NCBI GenBank assembly: GCA_034620365.1
Contig: JAQGEQ010000011.1
Span: forward strand, 1,116,001-1,180,000
Direction of reading: 5' to 3'
Source of the DNA: Pegea sp. RAD2-039
Taxonomy: Eukaryota > Chordata > Thaliacea > Salpida > Salpidae
Length of the DNA: 64,000 nt
Made by a program: the position numbers and the translations under genes. Numbering within the stretch: position 1 is the first letter of the stretch; each line of letters begins with the position of its first letter. Positions 43,801 to 56,140 of the stretch are shown one piece after another. Below the pieces are notes generated by a model. The model did not search any database, was not told the DNA's origin, and saw only the letters and a program-made list of their open reading frames with translations.

Positions 43801-46800
43801 CTTTCCATGATATCACTACTGGATCAGTTGATTCCAATTTTAAATCAGTAATAGCAGCAGGGGGATTTTCTAAACATTCTCTAAAAATTAGATTGAAATT
43901 TAATAACACAGATTGAGTGTTCTCATAAATAAGAAGATTTTTGATAAATTTAAGAAAAAGTTTTCATTTTAAGTCTAGTATAATTTTAATAATGTATACA
44001 TAGCAAAAATAAATATTCTATAAATACATCGCTTTAATATTTATTAAACAGTTAAGATTCAATCAGTTTATAGTAAGTTGTGCTAAAAGATATACAAGAT
44101 AATTGTAATATATTAATAAATATCGATTAAACAGACTTGGTTGGATCACTTTGTTGTATCTCATTAAGAAAAGTTTTATTGTAAACTTGCTGACACTTTA
44201 AATTATTTTCACTTTTTTGCCAGTTGCAATTTGGATCAGTAAAACAGCTCTGACAACTTTTATATTTTGCACAATTTGTTAATGATGCAATCACAGTATC
44301 AGAAGGTAGTGCTAATAAAATTCCCTGAAACACAAACAAATAACAAATGATGAATAATAAACGTAAAACATGATGACGATATCAAGTATTATAATGATGT
44401 CAGCATGCTTATAAAAATAATGAGTCAGTTAATTATAGTTATCTTTTACCGTAATTCATTCATCATATTGTTTTTAAATACATTTGAATAAATAAATGAT
44501 AAAGTCATAGTGTTATACTGATGTACGCTTTATAATAGTAATCACTTATCAAGCATAAGGTTCAGCTTTTTAATAATTAAATTAAAATAGATTAAATATT
44601 TTTATTACCACAAAATGTTAAATCAAACATAATTATTTGATTTTTTAGAGAGTAAAGATAAAGTAATTACCTCTTTCGTTGCAGAAACTTTTAAAATTTC
44701 CTTTTTAACCTAAAACAAAAGATTATTTTAAGAAACGTTCAGAAAATTTTACTTTTAAAAAAAATCAATTCTAGATTTTTACCAAAAATTCTTAATAAGA
44801 AATAGTAAGCTAATAGATTTAAAGAAGTCATAAAGAAATAAGCTTCTAATAAAAAACAAGATTTGAGACAACAAATAATGCTTATTAACCTATTTTTAAC
44901 TACAAAATTAATAAAAAAAAAACTTTTAGATGTTAACTAATTAATGAAGTTAAAGTTGTCAACACAAAAACTTACATCTAGTTTTGATGATTGCAAAAAC
45001 GTTCCTTTCATTTGAGCAAAATCTAAGGCTACTTTTTCGATTTCCCCAGTTCCTTTTAAAGATTAAAAATTAATGAAATGATTAATTTTATTTCCAATAT
45101 TTTGTTTTAAATCTTTATTTAAAGTGTTCAATAGTTGCAGTGAGAGTTATTTACTTTTGATCAAAAATAAAGATCTTCTGTTGTTGGTTGATGGTACTGC
45201 ACTTATAAAATCAAACTCTTTTCCACTTTTAGTAAAAATTGGTTTGTCATGTAAGGGTTTTATAATTCTTTTAATTAATCGAGGTTCGTTGGTTCCTCTA
45301 ATAATTGTTTTACCTCCAGTTGGACACTAAAATACATTTTGTTGTTTATTAAGTGAGCAAAGCATTAAAACAAGAGAATCTCGAAACTTGAGAGTTTCAA
45401 ACCTGTCCAGGTGAAATTACACCATGATCATGATAATGTAACAATTTTTCATTTGATGGGTCGTAATAGTCGATGGTGTGTGGAATAAAGTCATCTCCAT
45501 CAAATAAACTTTTCAATTTTTTAATTGAATAACTACAAATCGCACTTGCTTCTTGTCCCCACCACCTTCACAAGTTTTATAATAAACATTTTTTTCCTTC
45601 AAACAAAGTCTAACTTACTTTGGTAGTTTAAAAAGAGCAATTATCGTGTCGTTGTCAACTTGAACAATAGATTCTAAACAAAAATATTTTGTAGTTTATT
45701 CAATCAGTTATTTTTTGAAAGCAAACAAAAATATATCTAAGTAGAATTGCAATTTAATGTTTGTATAACATTCATCTATATATTAAATAAACATTATTTC
45801 AGAAACTTCAGATATTCAACTAAGACTTTAATTTTCTAAAAAATGTTTAATTGAACTTGTAACTACCTCTTTTTAATAAATTTAATTAATAATTTAGAAG
45901 TTTAATTTACATGACGTCACTCTAAAAAGTTTCTGTAAAAAGTTCACTAAACTTTAAAAGTGCTTTTTTTTAAATTATTTATAGATTTTTCAGTAAAGTT
46001 ACTTTTCTAACAGACATGGCGTTCAATTAATTTAAAATAAGTCTAAATAAATATTTTATAAAACAAAAATCCTATTTACGTAAGATATTGAAATAAAGAT
46101 TTTGGTTTTTAGTATTTGCCCCTCCAGGGTAAGCACATAACAAACGAGCTTTGACAAAAGTTGCAAAATATCTTTTTCCTTTTTCGTTAATTCCTGGATC
46201 ATTCTACAAAATAATCCTGAATTTATTATCAATTATGAGGTTGATATCCCAATAACTAGAGCTTGTAGAATAAAAAGGTTTAAAATAGAAAAACTGATTG
46301 ATACAAAAGTTGAAGAGGAGAAGTCGTTATAAATTATTTTTGGTTGCATAACAATATAAGCTTCAGTAATGTTTAGATTAGTATATCTTACTGTACAAAT
46401 TCGACCAACAAAACTATATGTAACTTCATCACCATTTTTGACAAATTGATCTCTATCAAAAGCAGTTGACGGTTCATTATAGAAAATGTAAACATTTTTC
46501 TTATCAGAAGAAGTGATCATATCAATAAATGTTGAATCAGCTTAAAAAAGAAACTTCTAGTTATCATTATATAAGTTATTCATAATTTAAATACATTCAT
46601 TAACTAGATAGATATGTTTTTATTAACTTAATTGCTCCCTGCAATAAAAGCAATCTATGATCTATATAATAAAATTTGAAAAAGTGAGAAATAAAACATA
46701 CAAGATATATATTGTTTATCATCTCCTTTGGTTCTCATAGTTTCACCAATTTGTTTTGTCAACCTACAATCATATTTTTGACAAGTTGTGATATACATTT

Positions 46801-47574
46801 GATCTTCATCTGAAGATTTGTTAGTCTAATTATTGGTTGAAATGGAATCGAGCCAAATACAAACCTTCTTTATGTATAAACTTGGAAAAAGAGCTTGCCA
46901 TGTAATGCAATTTATGAGACGTTGTACTATTTACAGAGTAATTCTGAAATTGATTTTTTTTACAAAAAGTGAGATAATGTTATTATGAAAAATACTTGAA
47001 AGAATTTACAAACCTGTTTGTTTATAATATGACATTCGCTTTTGATGTTGAACCCGCAGATAATTAAATGATTTTCATCGTACTCAGATAAGAAGTTAGC
47101 GTTAAAATAACATAGCGGAGTCTGTAATTATATAGGTGTTGTTGAAGTGACTTTAATCGTATTAAACACTATAAACTCACGTCGAAACCTTTACAACCTT
47201 TAGCTAGTTTTTCTGATCTGGGTATCATAATCTGCAAACAAATTGTATCAATTAGTTTGACATTCTAAACTAACAAAGTAAGTGATATAAATCATGTTAA
47301 TTACATGTCGCTGAGTTTTGTTGAGTCTGTCGACAACAATAAGTTTGCCTATGGCTGATATGAAAGAAAGTTGTCCTTCGTTATATATGATTCTTTCAGT
47401 TGAATCGTAGAGTCTGAAATTATCTGGATAATAATCCAGCTTCCATTTTTGCCCTGAAACAAGATATACTTTTGAAAGTTTAAAGTCAGATGTCTTTTAA
47501 AGAAATTGACCTTTGGTTGATGAAAATGTTAAAAATATCACCAAGAAAAGTTTCCATACTCTTATAGTTTCCAT
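40813..47574 (-). CDS. Transmembrane semaphorin with two FN3 domains, copy B (20 exons)
   Basis: Mirror paralogue of copy A. Exons in transcript order: 47511-47574, 47305-47453, 47181-47231, 47014-47121, 46865-46943, 46702-46809, 46392-46540, 46080-46203, 45619-45673, 45403-45565, 45155-45326, 44976-45052, 44671-44709, 44137-44324, 43688-43880, 42384-42492, 42017-42280, 41531-41677, 41065-41172, 40813-40931; 822 codons, 821 aa. Exon lengths 1-18 equal those of copy A. The first seven codons differ from copy A (METIRVW versus MQAAFIS); then identity begins. The transmembrane exon (DNILQIILFLVLSVG) and last exon (ending SENEYTS) are alignable to copy A in protein plan but largely different in DNA. 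Ectodomain differences are few, for example FIPH versus FEPN in the Sema domain and HN versus HD in FN3-2. No stop or frameshift seen. Confidence 0.87.
41457..47550 (-). repeat. Right arm of the inverted repeat
   Basis: Reverse complement of 31775-38475, about 0.6 kb shorter because the block at 43308-43622 (about 315 bp) replaces about 920 bp in the left arm. It carries the ectodomain exons of semaphorin copy B. Confidence 0.95.
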
Positions 47575-49130
47575 TTATTTGTTTTTGTTCCTTTGACTTA
47601 TCTCCTTTTAAAATTAGACTAAATATTTAGATTATTAAATTTTTAAATTTATTTTTAAATACTCATTTACTTTTACAACACAATAAAATTATTTTTTATA
47701 TAATAATTCTGATATATTTTATAGATACACCAGTATTTTGTTTGTTTTTATTTATTGTATAAAATAACATATCAATATGCAAAGTTAGAATTATTTATTT
47801 CAAATAAATAAGATTAAATAAACTTGAAAAATGTTTCACTCACTATTTAATATTACTTTTATTAATTATTGTTAATGATTATTATTTTTATTAATTATTA
47901 CTAATATACTTTACTAGTTAATATCATTAGAATGAAAATACTTTTGGCAATTAATAAATATTCAAGTAAGTAACTTAAAATCCTGTAAAATTTATAAAAC
48001 TTATAAACAATAGAAAATACCAAAAATATAAAAAAAAGAATCTTTTCTGCAACTTATTTTTCGCCTTTTGAAAGTAACCATTGTTGAGTTACTCTGAACT
48101 ATTGTCTCAACATTTTTTATATCGTGATTATATTGTACTTTTATAAATAAAAAATGTGAATCAAACTTTTTACAAAAAAAGTCTGTAAAAACACAGTTTA
48201 TTCCTTCATTTTTAACTGTTTGAAAGATTTCAATTTCTTATGCCAATTTTTCAGGCTTTCTCAGTTGTTATTAATTTGAAGTGGAAAATTATCAAAAAAC
48301 TAAATTTAAGTAAAACATACTTTAATAATAATGTTTAGCTTCCTTTTCAGCATAAACTTTTTCCTTAAAACAAATAATAAAAAATATTATTTACTTTATC
48401 ATTCAGAATACTAACATAAAGCATATTGAACTGAAAAATGTAAATTAATCAATAATTAACTGATGGTTGATTGATTAAACTAATAATTAATACCTCTCAA
48501 AAATAAACTCTATTTTCTGCAAAAAATTAAATAGTAAATGATAACCTTAGCTTATTATATTTGATATAATTTTCAATTGGTATTTGAAATAGTAAAATTC
48601 TAAAAATTGAGGATATAAAAGAAAAACTAAATTTGTCAAAATTAAAAAAATTTGAAATATTATTTAAAATAGAAAGTATTTACAGGAAAATTTATTTCGA
48701 AAGTAACTGTTGAAGGTATTTTTAAACTTTACAAAATGTGTATTTAAAACCATAAATTTAGAATTTTTTATACTAAATATTATTTTATGTCAATTTTAAT
48801 TTTAGAAAAGAAATTATTTAGGGACTAATTTTTGATCTCACTAAAATACAACTCCTTTTAATCCATAAAATCTGAATTTTTGTTGTATATTTTCTACTAT
48901 TAAAGAAGATTTGTTGAAGTAAATCCTTAGGACTCCAAACCCAGCCCAAAGTTTGATTAGAACACTTTAAAATAGAAGCTGATATAACGAGCATACAAAA
49001 TTTTTCAAATTATTTCAATTTACTTACAAGAACAAATGAAAATATCGTTAACCGATTAAAAAGAAGATTTATCCACAACTTCTTAACATAAATTATATTT
49101 TCTTTCAAATTTACTAGCTTCAACTATTTT
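47575..49130. other. AT-rich upstream flank of semaphorin copy B
   Basis: No gene seen. Presumably holds the promoter of copy B. It shows no similarity to the flank upstream of copy A, consistent with the arm ending inside exon 1. Confidence 0.5.
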
Positions 49131-49361
49131 CTAAATTGTCTGCAACATAAAAATATCAGAAGTAAGTTCATTAATCATCCTCCTTTCATAAATGCGGTAA
49201 GATATTTTAACTATTATACCATTAGAACTGCTTGATTCTCGTAAAACAAAGCTATTTTGGTAGATAGCACCTTGACTCGTGGAAATTTCTGTCCCACTAA
49301 GTAAACAAAATCTTGCTCTCAGTAATAAAGAGTCCTTTTGAAATTGTGCACATGAGCACTG
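49131..49361 (-). CDS. Possible orphan exon of a secreted or membrane protein
   Basis: A minus-strand frame entered through a good acceptor (AAATTTGCAG) encodes about 75 residues beginning CSCAQFQKDSLLLRARFCLL, with SYRIYERR near the end. Composition is more balanced than the flanks. The alternating hydrophobic pattern with two early cysteines faintly resembles the membrane-proximal part of integrin alpha ectodomains, but I found no transmembrane or GFFKR-type exon downstream. Function unassigned; it could be chance. Confidence 0.25.
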   Translation of the reverse strand, partial: QCSCAQFQKDSLLLRARFCLLSGTEISTSQGAIYQNSFVLRESSSSNGIIVKISYRIYERRMINELTSDIFMLQTI

Positions 49362-52300
49362 CAAATTTAGTTTGATGGTACTCTATGAAAAAAAAACTAA
49401 TCTTGTCTTGGTGCCCGTTTTAGAAGTTAGCTTTAATCGAAGCGAGTCTCATCATTTCTAAAGATATAAATAAAACTTGATTATCAACATTACCAAGTAA
49501 TCAAAACTATGTTATATAGAAGAAAGGCCAGTCACCAAGCAAACACAAACAAATCAAATCAGCTTAATTGCTGCAATGAAAAAGTTGTTAATGTATAAAA
49601 TATTTCATAAAGTTACTTTTAGCTGCAGACTGTTTGATAAATAAAAACAAAAGATGTAGCTATGTTTGAAAAATATAATTTTACTTTATATCGACTGCCA
49701 AAGCATTGTAATTTCTAGGTTTTTTTCTACGTTTTATCTCGTTCTTATCTGATATGATATAGTAATCAGAAGTAATTATAGTTTATTTTATATCTTTGTA
49801 CAAATTGTTGTATCTTTAATAGAAAACATTTATTTTCATAAAATTTTTTTAAAAGGCAATCATTTTTATTTCAAGATCGCTGTATAATTTAGTTGTAGTT
49901 TAATTTAGACTAAGCAGATGAATAATTTTAAGCACATAAGTGATACACTGTAGTTTTAATTAAGCAGAAATGAAAGTATTTTTTAAACAAAAATTCGTTT
50001 TTCTTGTCCAGTTTTTCTAATCATCATTACTAGCTTAGTTATTTCTAATAACTTTTTCTTAATTGAGTGAAGAAGTTTATTTAAAAAAATTATTTATAAT
50101 CTGCAAAGTGTTATGGTAAATATTTAACTTAGGCATTTGAGCGAAATATTTGATACCATATTTTTATTTGTAAATATGTACTTTTTAATTAAAACTATAA
50201 TAAAGTCGAGTATTTACAGCATCATAAAAGTACACTTTTAGAAAAGTAAAGTTTTTTAAAGTGCAACTATTGTGTAATTTTGGAAGTTGAAAACATTTGA
50301 AAGAATATTTTTAATCTGTTTAAAAGTACAATAAAGCTTATTGAAGTTTAACATAAAGTTATTTTAATATGGGCATTTAGCCTTCTATCTCATTTATTGA
50401 GACTACTTTACAGTTTTCTAACAAGGTTCTTTAAACTTTACTTTGACTTCTGTAATATCAATTCGTCTTCTAATATGAAAAGGTTTCTTAATTCATCAAT
50501 TATTTCCATTTTGTGAATATAAAAATTGATTTTATTAGTTATTAAATTATATCCATAATACTCAAAAAAAACTATTCATATTTTTTGGAGCAATTTTACA
50601 TCAAAGTTATGAACAAGATTAAAATAAAAGATCTACTTTAGCAATCTCTATTACTTAATGTTTACTTTTGTCGCTCTGGGTTTTTATAAGATTACTTTAT
50701 TAAATTCTAAGTCTTGCTTTTTTAATTAATATTTTACATTTCTTTTCTTATTTCTTATAGTAGCTGAATCAGTCCTTCTGTTTCCCTGCATACATTGTTG
50801 GTGTGGAGAGTGGAATCCTGCTGCATGGGCAGCAACTGGACCTCCATAATTTCTATCCTGGCTTACAGCATGGTCGTTCTCGGCCAAAGCATGCCATACT
50901 ACTCAAATAACATTTTTGTTTGTTATATACACTATGAAATACAGATGAGCAAAAAAAAAACATTCCAGAGGTATACTTTAATACTTAAAATTATTGGGTA
51001 AAGTTCGTATCAAATTACTAAACTATTCCTTTCTTGAATATCAAAATATTTAATTTATCTATTTGCTATGTAACTCAGCTTACTAATATATTTACAGATA
51101 AATATATTTTCGCCAGAACGATATTAACTCAAAGTTAATATTGAAGATTAAATTGTAATACAAACAAAATGAGTTTCAAAGCTTTTACAATAAGCAACAA
51201 ATAAAGTTATATCAAAATTTATAATATTAAAAATTCAGTCTAATCCTCTATTATCAAAAATTATCCATTTGAATTTGCCGCCAAGGGATAATTTTAAAAC
51301 TAAAATATTATATAAATCTTGAAACTTGAAGTTTTTTTAAGATAAAGTTTTAATGAATTTCTGATTAATAAAATTTGATGAAAAGATGGTGATTGATTGA
51401 AAGTACTCACTACATTTAGCACATTGTCAACTTTTAATCTTAAATAGATTTAGTGATTATAAGAAATGAGACAGTCTCTGAATCATGAGTTTTTAACTCA
51501 CTTTAATCGCCTACGCAAAATGACTATTAATTTTTCTCATCTTTACAAAAATTTAAATTTTTTAAAATTAACTAAATATGCTTTTTATCGTAATAAATTA
51601 TTTAAAAAAGTTAAAAAAAACTTATTTCTAAAACTGGCATATGAAAAAACACAGTTATAATGAAGACAGTGCAGCTGTTTCTTTCACAATTAACCAGTTG
51701 GTATTTTTAGTCTACTCAATAACAGATTTTCAAACAAGTATTTCCAAAATTGTGAAGATGAAACGTTGGTATGAAGAAATATGAACTTTTTGTTTTGCTT
51801 TTAAACAAAATATCATCAATTTGTCTGAGATAGAAGATGGACAAAATCATTTTCCATATCAACAAAATTTACTATTTGAAGAAAACATGAAATTCGCTCT
51901 AGGTTTTTTGAAAGTGATTTGCCAACAACTGATAATTGATGTTAAAACAAAAAGAAGGGTTTAAGTGAAAAGAATAAATTAGAAATTGTTTGAAATTTAT
52001 ATGAAAGTATCTAACATAAACAAACAGAAAGATATTGCTAAAATAAATAACAACTAAATAACAAAAAGATTAAAATTGAAACTTCAACTAGATCAAAATT
52101 TTCTATCTTACACAGAACTTATAGTGACTACAAAAGATTTAAAGTTTACAATTTTTATCATGTAATAATTTTATCTTACTATGTAATGCTTTTAAAATAA
52201 GTACACGTTTGTACATAACAATATTCTTATTGTATATATGAAAAAAAACACAAATAACAATTAGTTCATTGTTTATAATGAAATTTGCACATAAGTAGAC

Positions 52301-52546
52301 ACAAAAGTATTAAAAGGCAAACACTTTTCAACTTACTGAACATGAAACTAAGTTAAACATTCAACTATTTCAAAAGTGGCTTTTAAATACTTGTAACAAA
52401 CACCTTATCAGATCTTTCAATCTCTCAAAAAATACACTTTGATAAAATAATCATGTATGTCACAAGCATTGTAATATGGATCTTTAAAAATTAACGAACA
52501 TAACTGCTGAGTACCCAGCTTCAATAGACAGTTCTTGGAGTTGGAA
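49362..52546. other. AT-rich region with one GC-richer island at 50765-50910
   Basis: Mostly AT-rich, without supported genes. The island at about 50765-50910 has balanced composition and frames open on both strands. The minus frame reads HAVSQDRNYGGPVAAHAAGF, the plus frame AYIVGVESGILLHGQQLDL. Neither is recognised and no proper splice donor was found. An open frame at 51466-51660 is Lys/Leu/Phe-rich AT translation. Confidence 0.4.
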
Positions 52547-53311
52547 TCAGCTTTTCCAAATCTTATGTGCCATTCGAATCATCATTAAGCCAGAAGTTAT
52601 CGCAATCACATTATGTAAAGTTTTACGATATTTATCATCTTTTTGAACAAGTACCACAGGAGATGCATTTGTGAGATTTTGTATATTTAATTTGGATAAT
52701 TCGCGGCTGTTGAGAGTTACTTGGTATTTGCAGCAGGGGTCAAACTGCCAAGAAATGCCGTACAAAGTAACACAACTAATGCTGATCAACGAAGAAGGTA
52801 AACGAGTAAAGACAGCTAATAAGCCATTTGGGTCTGGTAGGAATTGGGGTAAAAAAATGGAGGCTAAGCCTGAAATAACAGCTGTTTTATGAAGGCAATT
52901 ACCTACTCGTATCCACCTACTTGTCTCCTCTCCTGTAAAAAAATGTTTGAATCAAATTCAACTTTATTAAAAGCATAGACTAGTTGTAATATTTAAAATA
53001 AATAATTATAAAATTCATCTCTTGTGTATTAACATACAAGGAACAAATATATAATTTTAAACTTTTCAATTATAATCACCTAGTTTAGATGGTTCAATTA
53101 CTATGTAATCAACTTTCTCTTCTAAAGCACTTTCTAATTCACATTCAAAACGGTCTTGGGAATTAATACCATCATAAACTTCACGAATGACTTTTGTATT
53201 ACAAGGACTTTTAATAATTAAACTGTTATCCATCAAAGGGTCATCATTACTATTCATACTGCTTGACATGGCTTTATCACAAAGTGTAACTAGTAAAGAT
53301 TTGAATTTCAT
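52547..53311 (-). CDS. TMEM11: TMEM11 (mitochondrial inner-membrane morphology protein), 2 exons
   Basis: TMEM11 (Drosophila PMI) sits in the inner mitochondrial membrane and shapes cristae and mitochondrial morphology with the MICOS complex. Exons: 53080-53311 and 52547-52932; 206 codons, 205 aa (human 192). Visible: VIREVYDGINSQDRFECELE, YIVIEPSKLGD, then across the phase-1 junction GEETSRWIRVGNCLHKTAV, a first hydrophobic segment, SCVTLYGISWQFDPCCKYQV, SPVVLVQKDD, and a second hydrophobic segment near LHNVIAITSGLMMI. The N-terminal 25 residues are not conserved. I chose the ATG at 53309-53311; an in-frame ATG at 53267-53269 (MSSSMNSN) is an equal alternative. Confidence 0.95.
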
Positions 53312-55134
53312 CCCCAAAGATAAATTACATTATTCAAAAAACAATTATATTGATTTTTTAAACACCGACCACTATAAAAATGAACAATTTAAAATTGCAG
53401 GATTAGAAAAAAATGATTTTCATATAAACTTAATAAAGATTATAACTAAATATAGATCCAACTAATTTTATAAACCCAAATATTGATAAACATATTTAGT
53501 TAAGTTTTTGAAAAATTGTTCAAATTTATAGTGCTTCAACCAAATACTAAACAATTATTTTCTACTGATTAATAAATAGCAATTATTAATTTTATTTAAA
53601 AAACACAATTATACTATAATAGAATAATTTCAAATAATAAACATTGTCTAAATAAAGTAATACTAAATTCATTTTAACTTTAATTAAATTGATAATCTAT
53701 TCACAAAATAGCTAATACTTTAAATTTTATGTTGACATTTTAAAATAAATCAAAATTAAATCATTAAACATTAATTTTTATGAATAGTTTAAAATTTTAC
53801 ATTATATAAGATATATATTACTATAAAAGTTCATAAAAATTATAAACTATTTTGCACTATAAATTCAATTGTTTATACACTAAAAAGGACATATAAAAAT
53901 TATAAATATAAGATATAGAAGATAAACTAAAATTTTCATACAAGTATATAGAAACATTACAACAAAGTCAAACTATTTAAACAACATGTTTTATAATATA
54001 ACAGTATAAAGATAAAAAACTAACAAATTAAGCTACTTACATATTAGTATGATAAAGTAGTTACTAAAGTAAATTTATTATAGAAAAATAAATGTATCAT
54101 CATATGACATACAAATTTGTCATATAACATCTGATCTTTATGCTTCCATTGCTACAAAAATAATAATTTCATATAAAGTACACTTAACAATCATAGATGG
54201 TTAAATATCATATAATAGTAAAAAAATAGTCAACATAAGCTTTAAAATATCTAATATTTGCATTGTAAAATAATTTGTTCAAATGACACTTAATACATTT
54301 AACTTATAGTTATCTAAATATGAATGCATTTTTATTATATATCATTAATTTATATTATAGTTTTTATCTATATAATTTTTTTTTTGATTTATTTTTTAAT
54401 TAAATATTTTAGTGAACTCCAATAAAGTTAAAAATTGAAAAATAATAAGTAATAAAACAAAGTATAGGTAGATTAGTAAAAAAGTACTATTTTTCAAATA
54501 GACTTTCAACTACAAAACTATATTGTAATTTCACTTTAATCACTATTTGAATAGTATTATAAATATAAAAAAATCTTTATAAAAAGCTATAAATATTTAT
54601 AGTTTTAATTTATTCAGACTAGTTAAAAGTTTCTAACATGTTTTACAATATTTCTGTGATTTATGTTAGAATAAAACTTTTAACATAAAACTTGCTAATA
54701 AATAACAGCACCATGCATTAAACATCATCTGAAAAAACGACAAATAAAATTACATTAAAATTTAAAACCAAGAAAATAAAGCAATTAATCGGGCAAGGTT
54801 ATAACTGGAAGATAGTCAATAACACGATTTTAATCTGTGGTAATAATAGTTCGCCCATAAGTAAAACTGACAACAATCATTTAAATATATATTAAATATA
54901 ATATATTCTTAATCATAAAAATATAAACTTATAGCTAAAATAACACAAGTTTAAAAAAGTATAAAATTTAATACTATGAAATTTTTATACTATACAGTTT
55001 TAAACCATTACTTTTGCAAAACTCAATAATTGATTTTAATTTAAGTATTCTAAATGATTGCTATATTTTTTGGACAGCCTTCTGTTAATAAGTACATTCA
55101 TAATTATAAAAATAGTATAACTATAATAATTAGA
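53312..55134. other. AT-rich desert upstream of TMEM11
   Basis: Extremely AT-rich, with no coding frame above noise. The plus-strand frame overlapping TMEM11 exon 1 is its antisense shadow. Confidence 0.6.
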
Positions 55135-55760
55135 AAAGCACCTGGTAACGACGGTACACTACCTGAGTTACTAAAGCAAATTCAAATTTGTCTTCTGCCC
55201 ATTCTCCAAGATATTTAAGTCAAATACTGGAGAGATGGAGAAGCTCCACAAGACACGTACTATATTAAAGATCAAAACAATGTAAAAACCGTTTACCATC
55301 AAAAACGGAGTAAAATAGCGATTTGTACTTGCGTATATATTTGTACTTGCGATTTGTACTTGCGATTTGTACTGCCTAAGGCTTTTTAAGATTCTCTTCT
55401 CAATTTTACGAAAACAAGCGTTTCAGGCATCTACTAAAAGAGTATACGATTAGTCAAGATCTGACAAAAGTCTTAACACTGCATCACGTCTAAAAGCAAA
55501 GAGCAATATAAAAAAATAGATTTTGCTGGTTTGGTCATATACGTCAAATGGAAGATATTAGGATTTCACAATATTTGCTGTATAGAGAACCGTCAAAAGG
55601 CTAACCTAACATCGGCCGTTCTTTTCTTCGTTTTAAGGATTTATGTAAGGACAATATGAAATCTTTTAGCATCAATGCCAGCAATTAGCAGAATATCGTA
55701 ACACATTGCTCCGAATGGCGCTTTCTACTCCGCAAACAACTGAAAGATAGAGAAGAAAAT
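55135..55760 (+). pseudogene. Decayed non-LTR retrotransposon (RT fingers and C-terminal region)
   Basis: The plus strand recovers the RT fingers motif APGNDGTLPELLKQ followed by KYWRDGEAPQD. After a gap, it recovers the typical C-terminal block FGHIRQMEDIRISQYLLYRE, then IGRP-LRFKDLCKDNMKSF and SEWRFLLRKQL. The palm with the catalytic aspartates is deleted and stops interrupt the frame, so the copy is dead. The gap region includes a short array of ATTTGTACTTGCG units at about 55320-55375. The block layout is that of RTE/CR1-type elements; the exact clade cannot be fixed. Confidence 0.75.
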
Positions 55761-56140
55761 TAAATATCAAGTAAAAGTAAAACACCCTAAAAACTCTTCT
55801 ATTTTTTTTACATTTCATTATGTTTTGCTTTTTTTTTTTGACAACATTTCTGAAACGCACCCGGCCGTACTAAGCCGAAGCAAGCCATTATTTTTATTAG
55901 TATAATGATTATAAAATACTTTAGACTTAACATTTTATACTAACTTTTTAATATCTTATTTTTTATTCGAGAGTTAGCTGTATTTTCTTAAATGGCTGAA
56001 ATTTTTGCAAACTGTTTTAAAAAGAGGACTTCTTTTAGAGCTCAAAAACTTTATTACAATAAAACACGAAAATCACTCATTTACATTCAATTAATACGGT
56101 TAAAATCAATACACATTTTTATATACTAATTCATTGTACT

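Noticed and set aside
31751..47574. Palindrome as an assembly mirror artefact
   Set aside because: The arms differ by an internal 920/315-bp block, 1-bp indels and amino-acid changes, and the outer ends diverge strongly.
53187..53465. Plus-strand frame of 92 codons
   Set aside because: Antisense shadow of TMEM11 exon 1.
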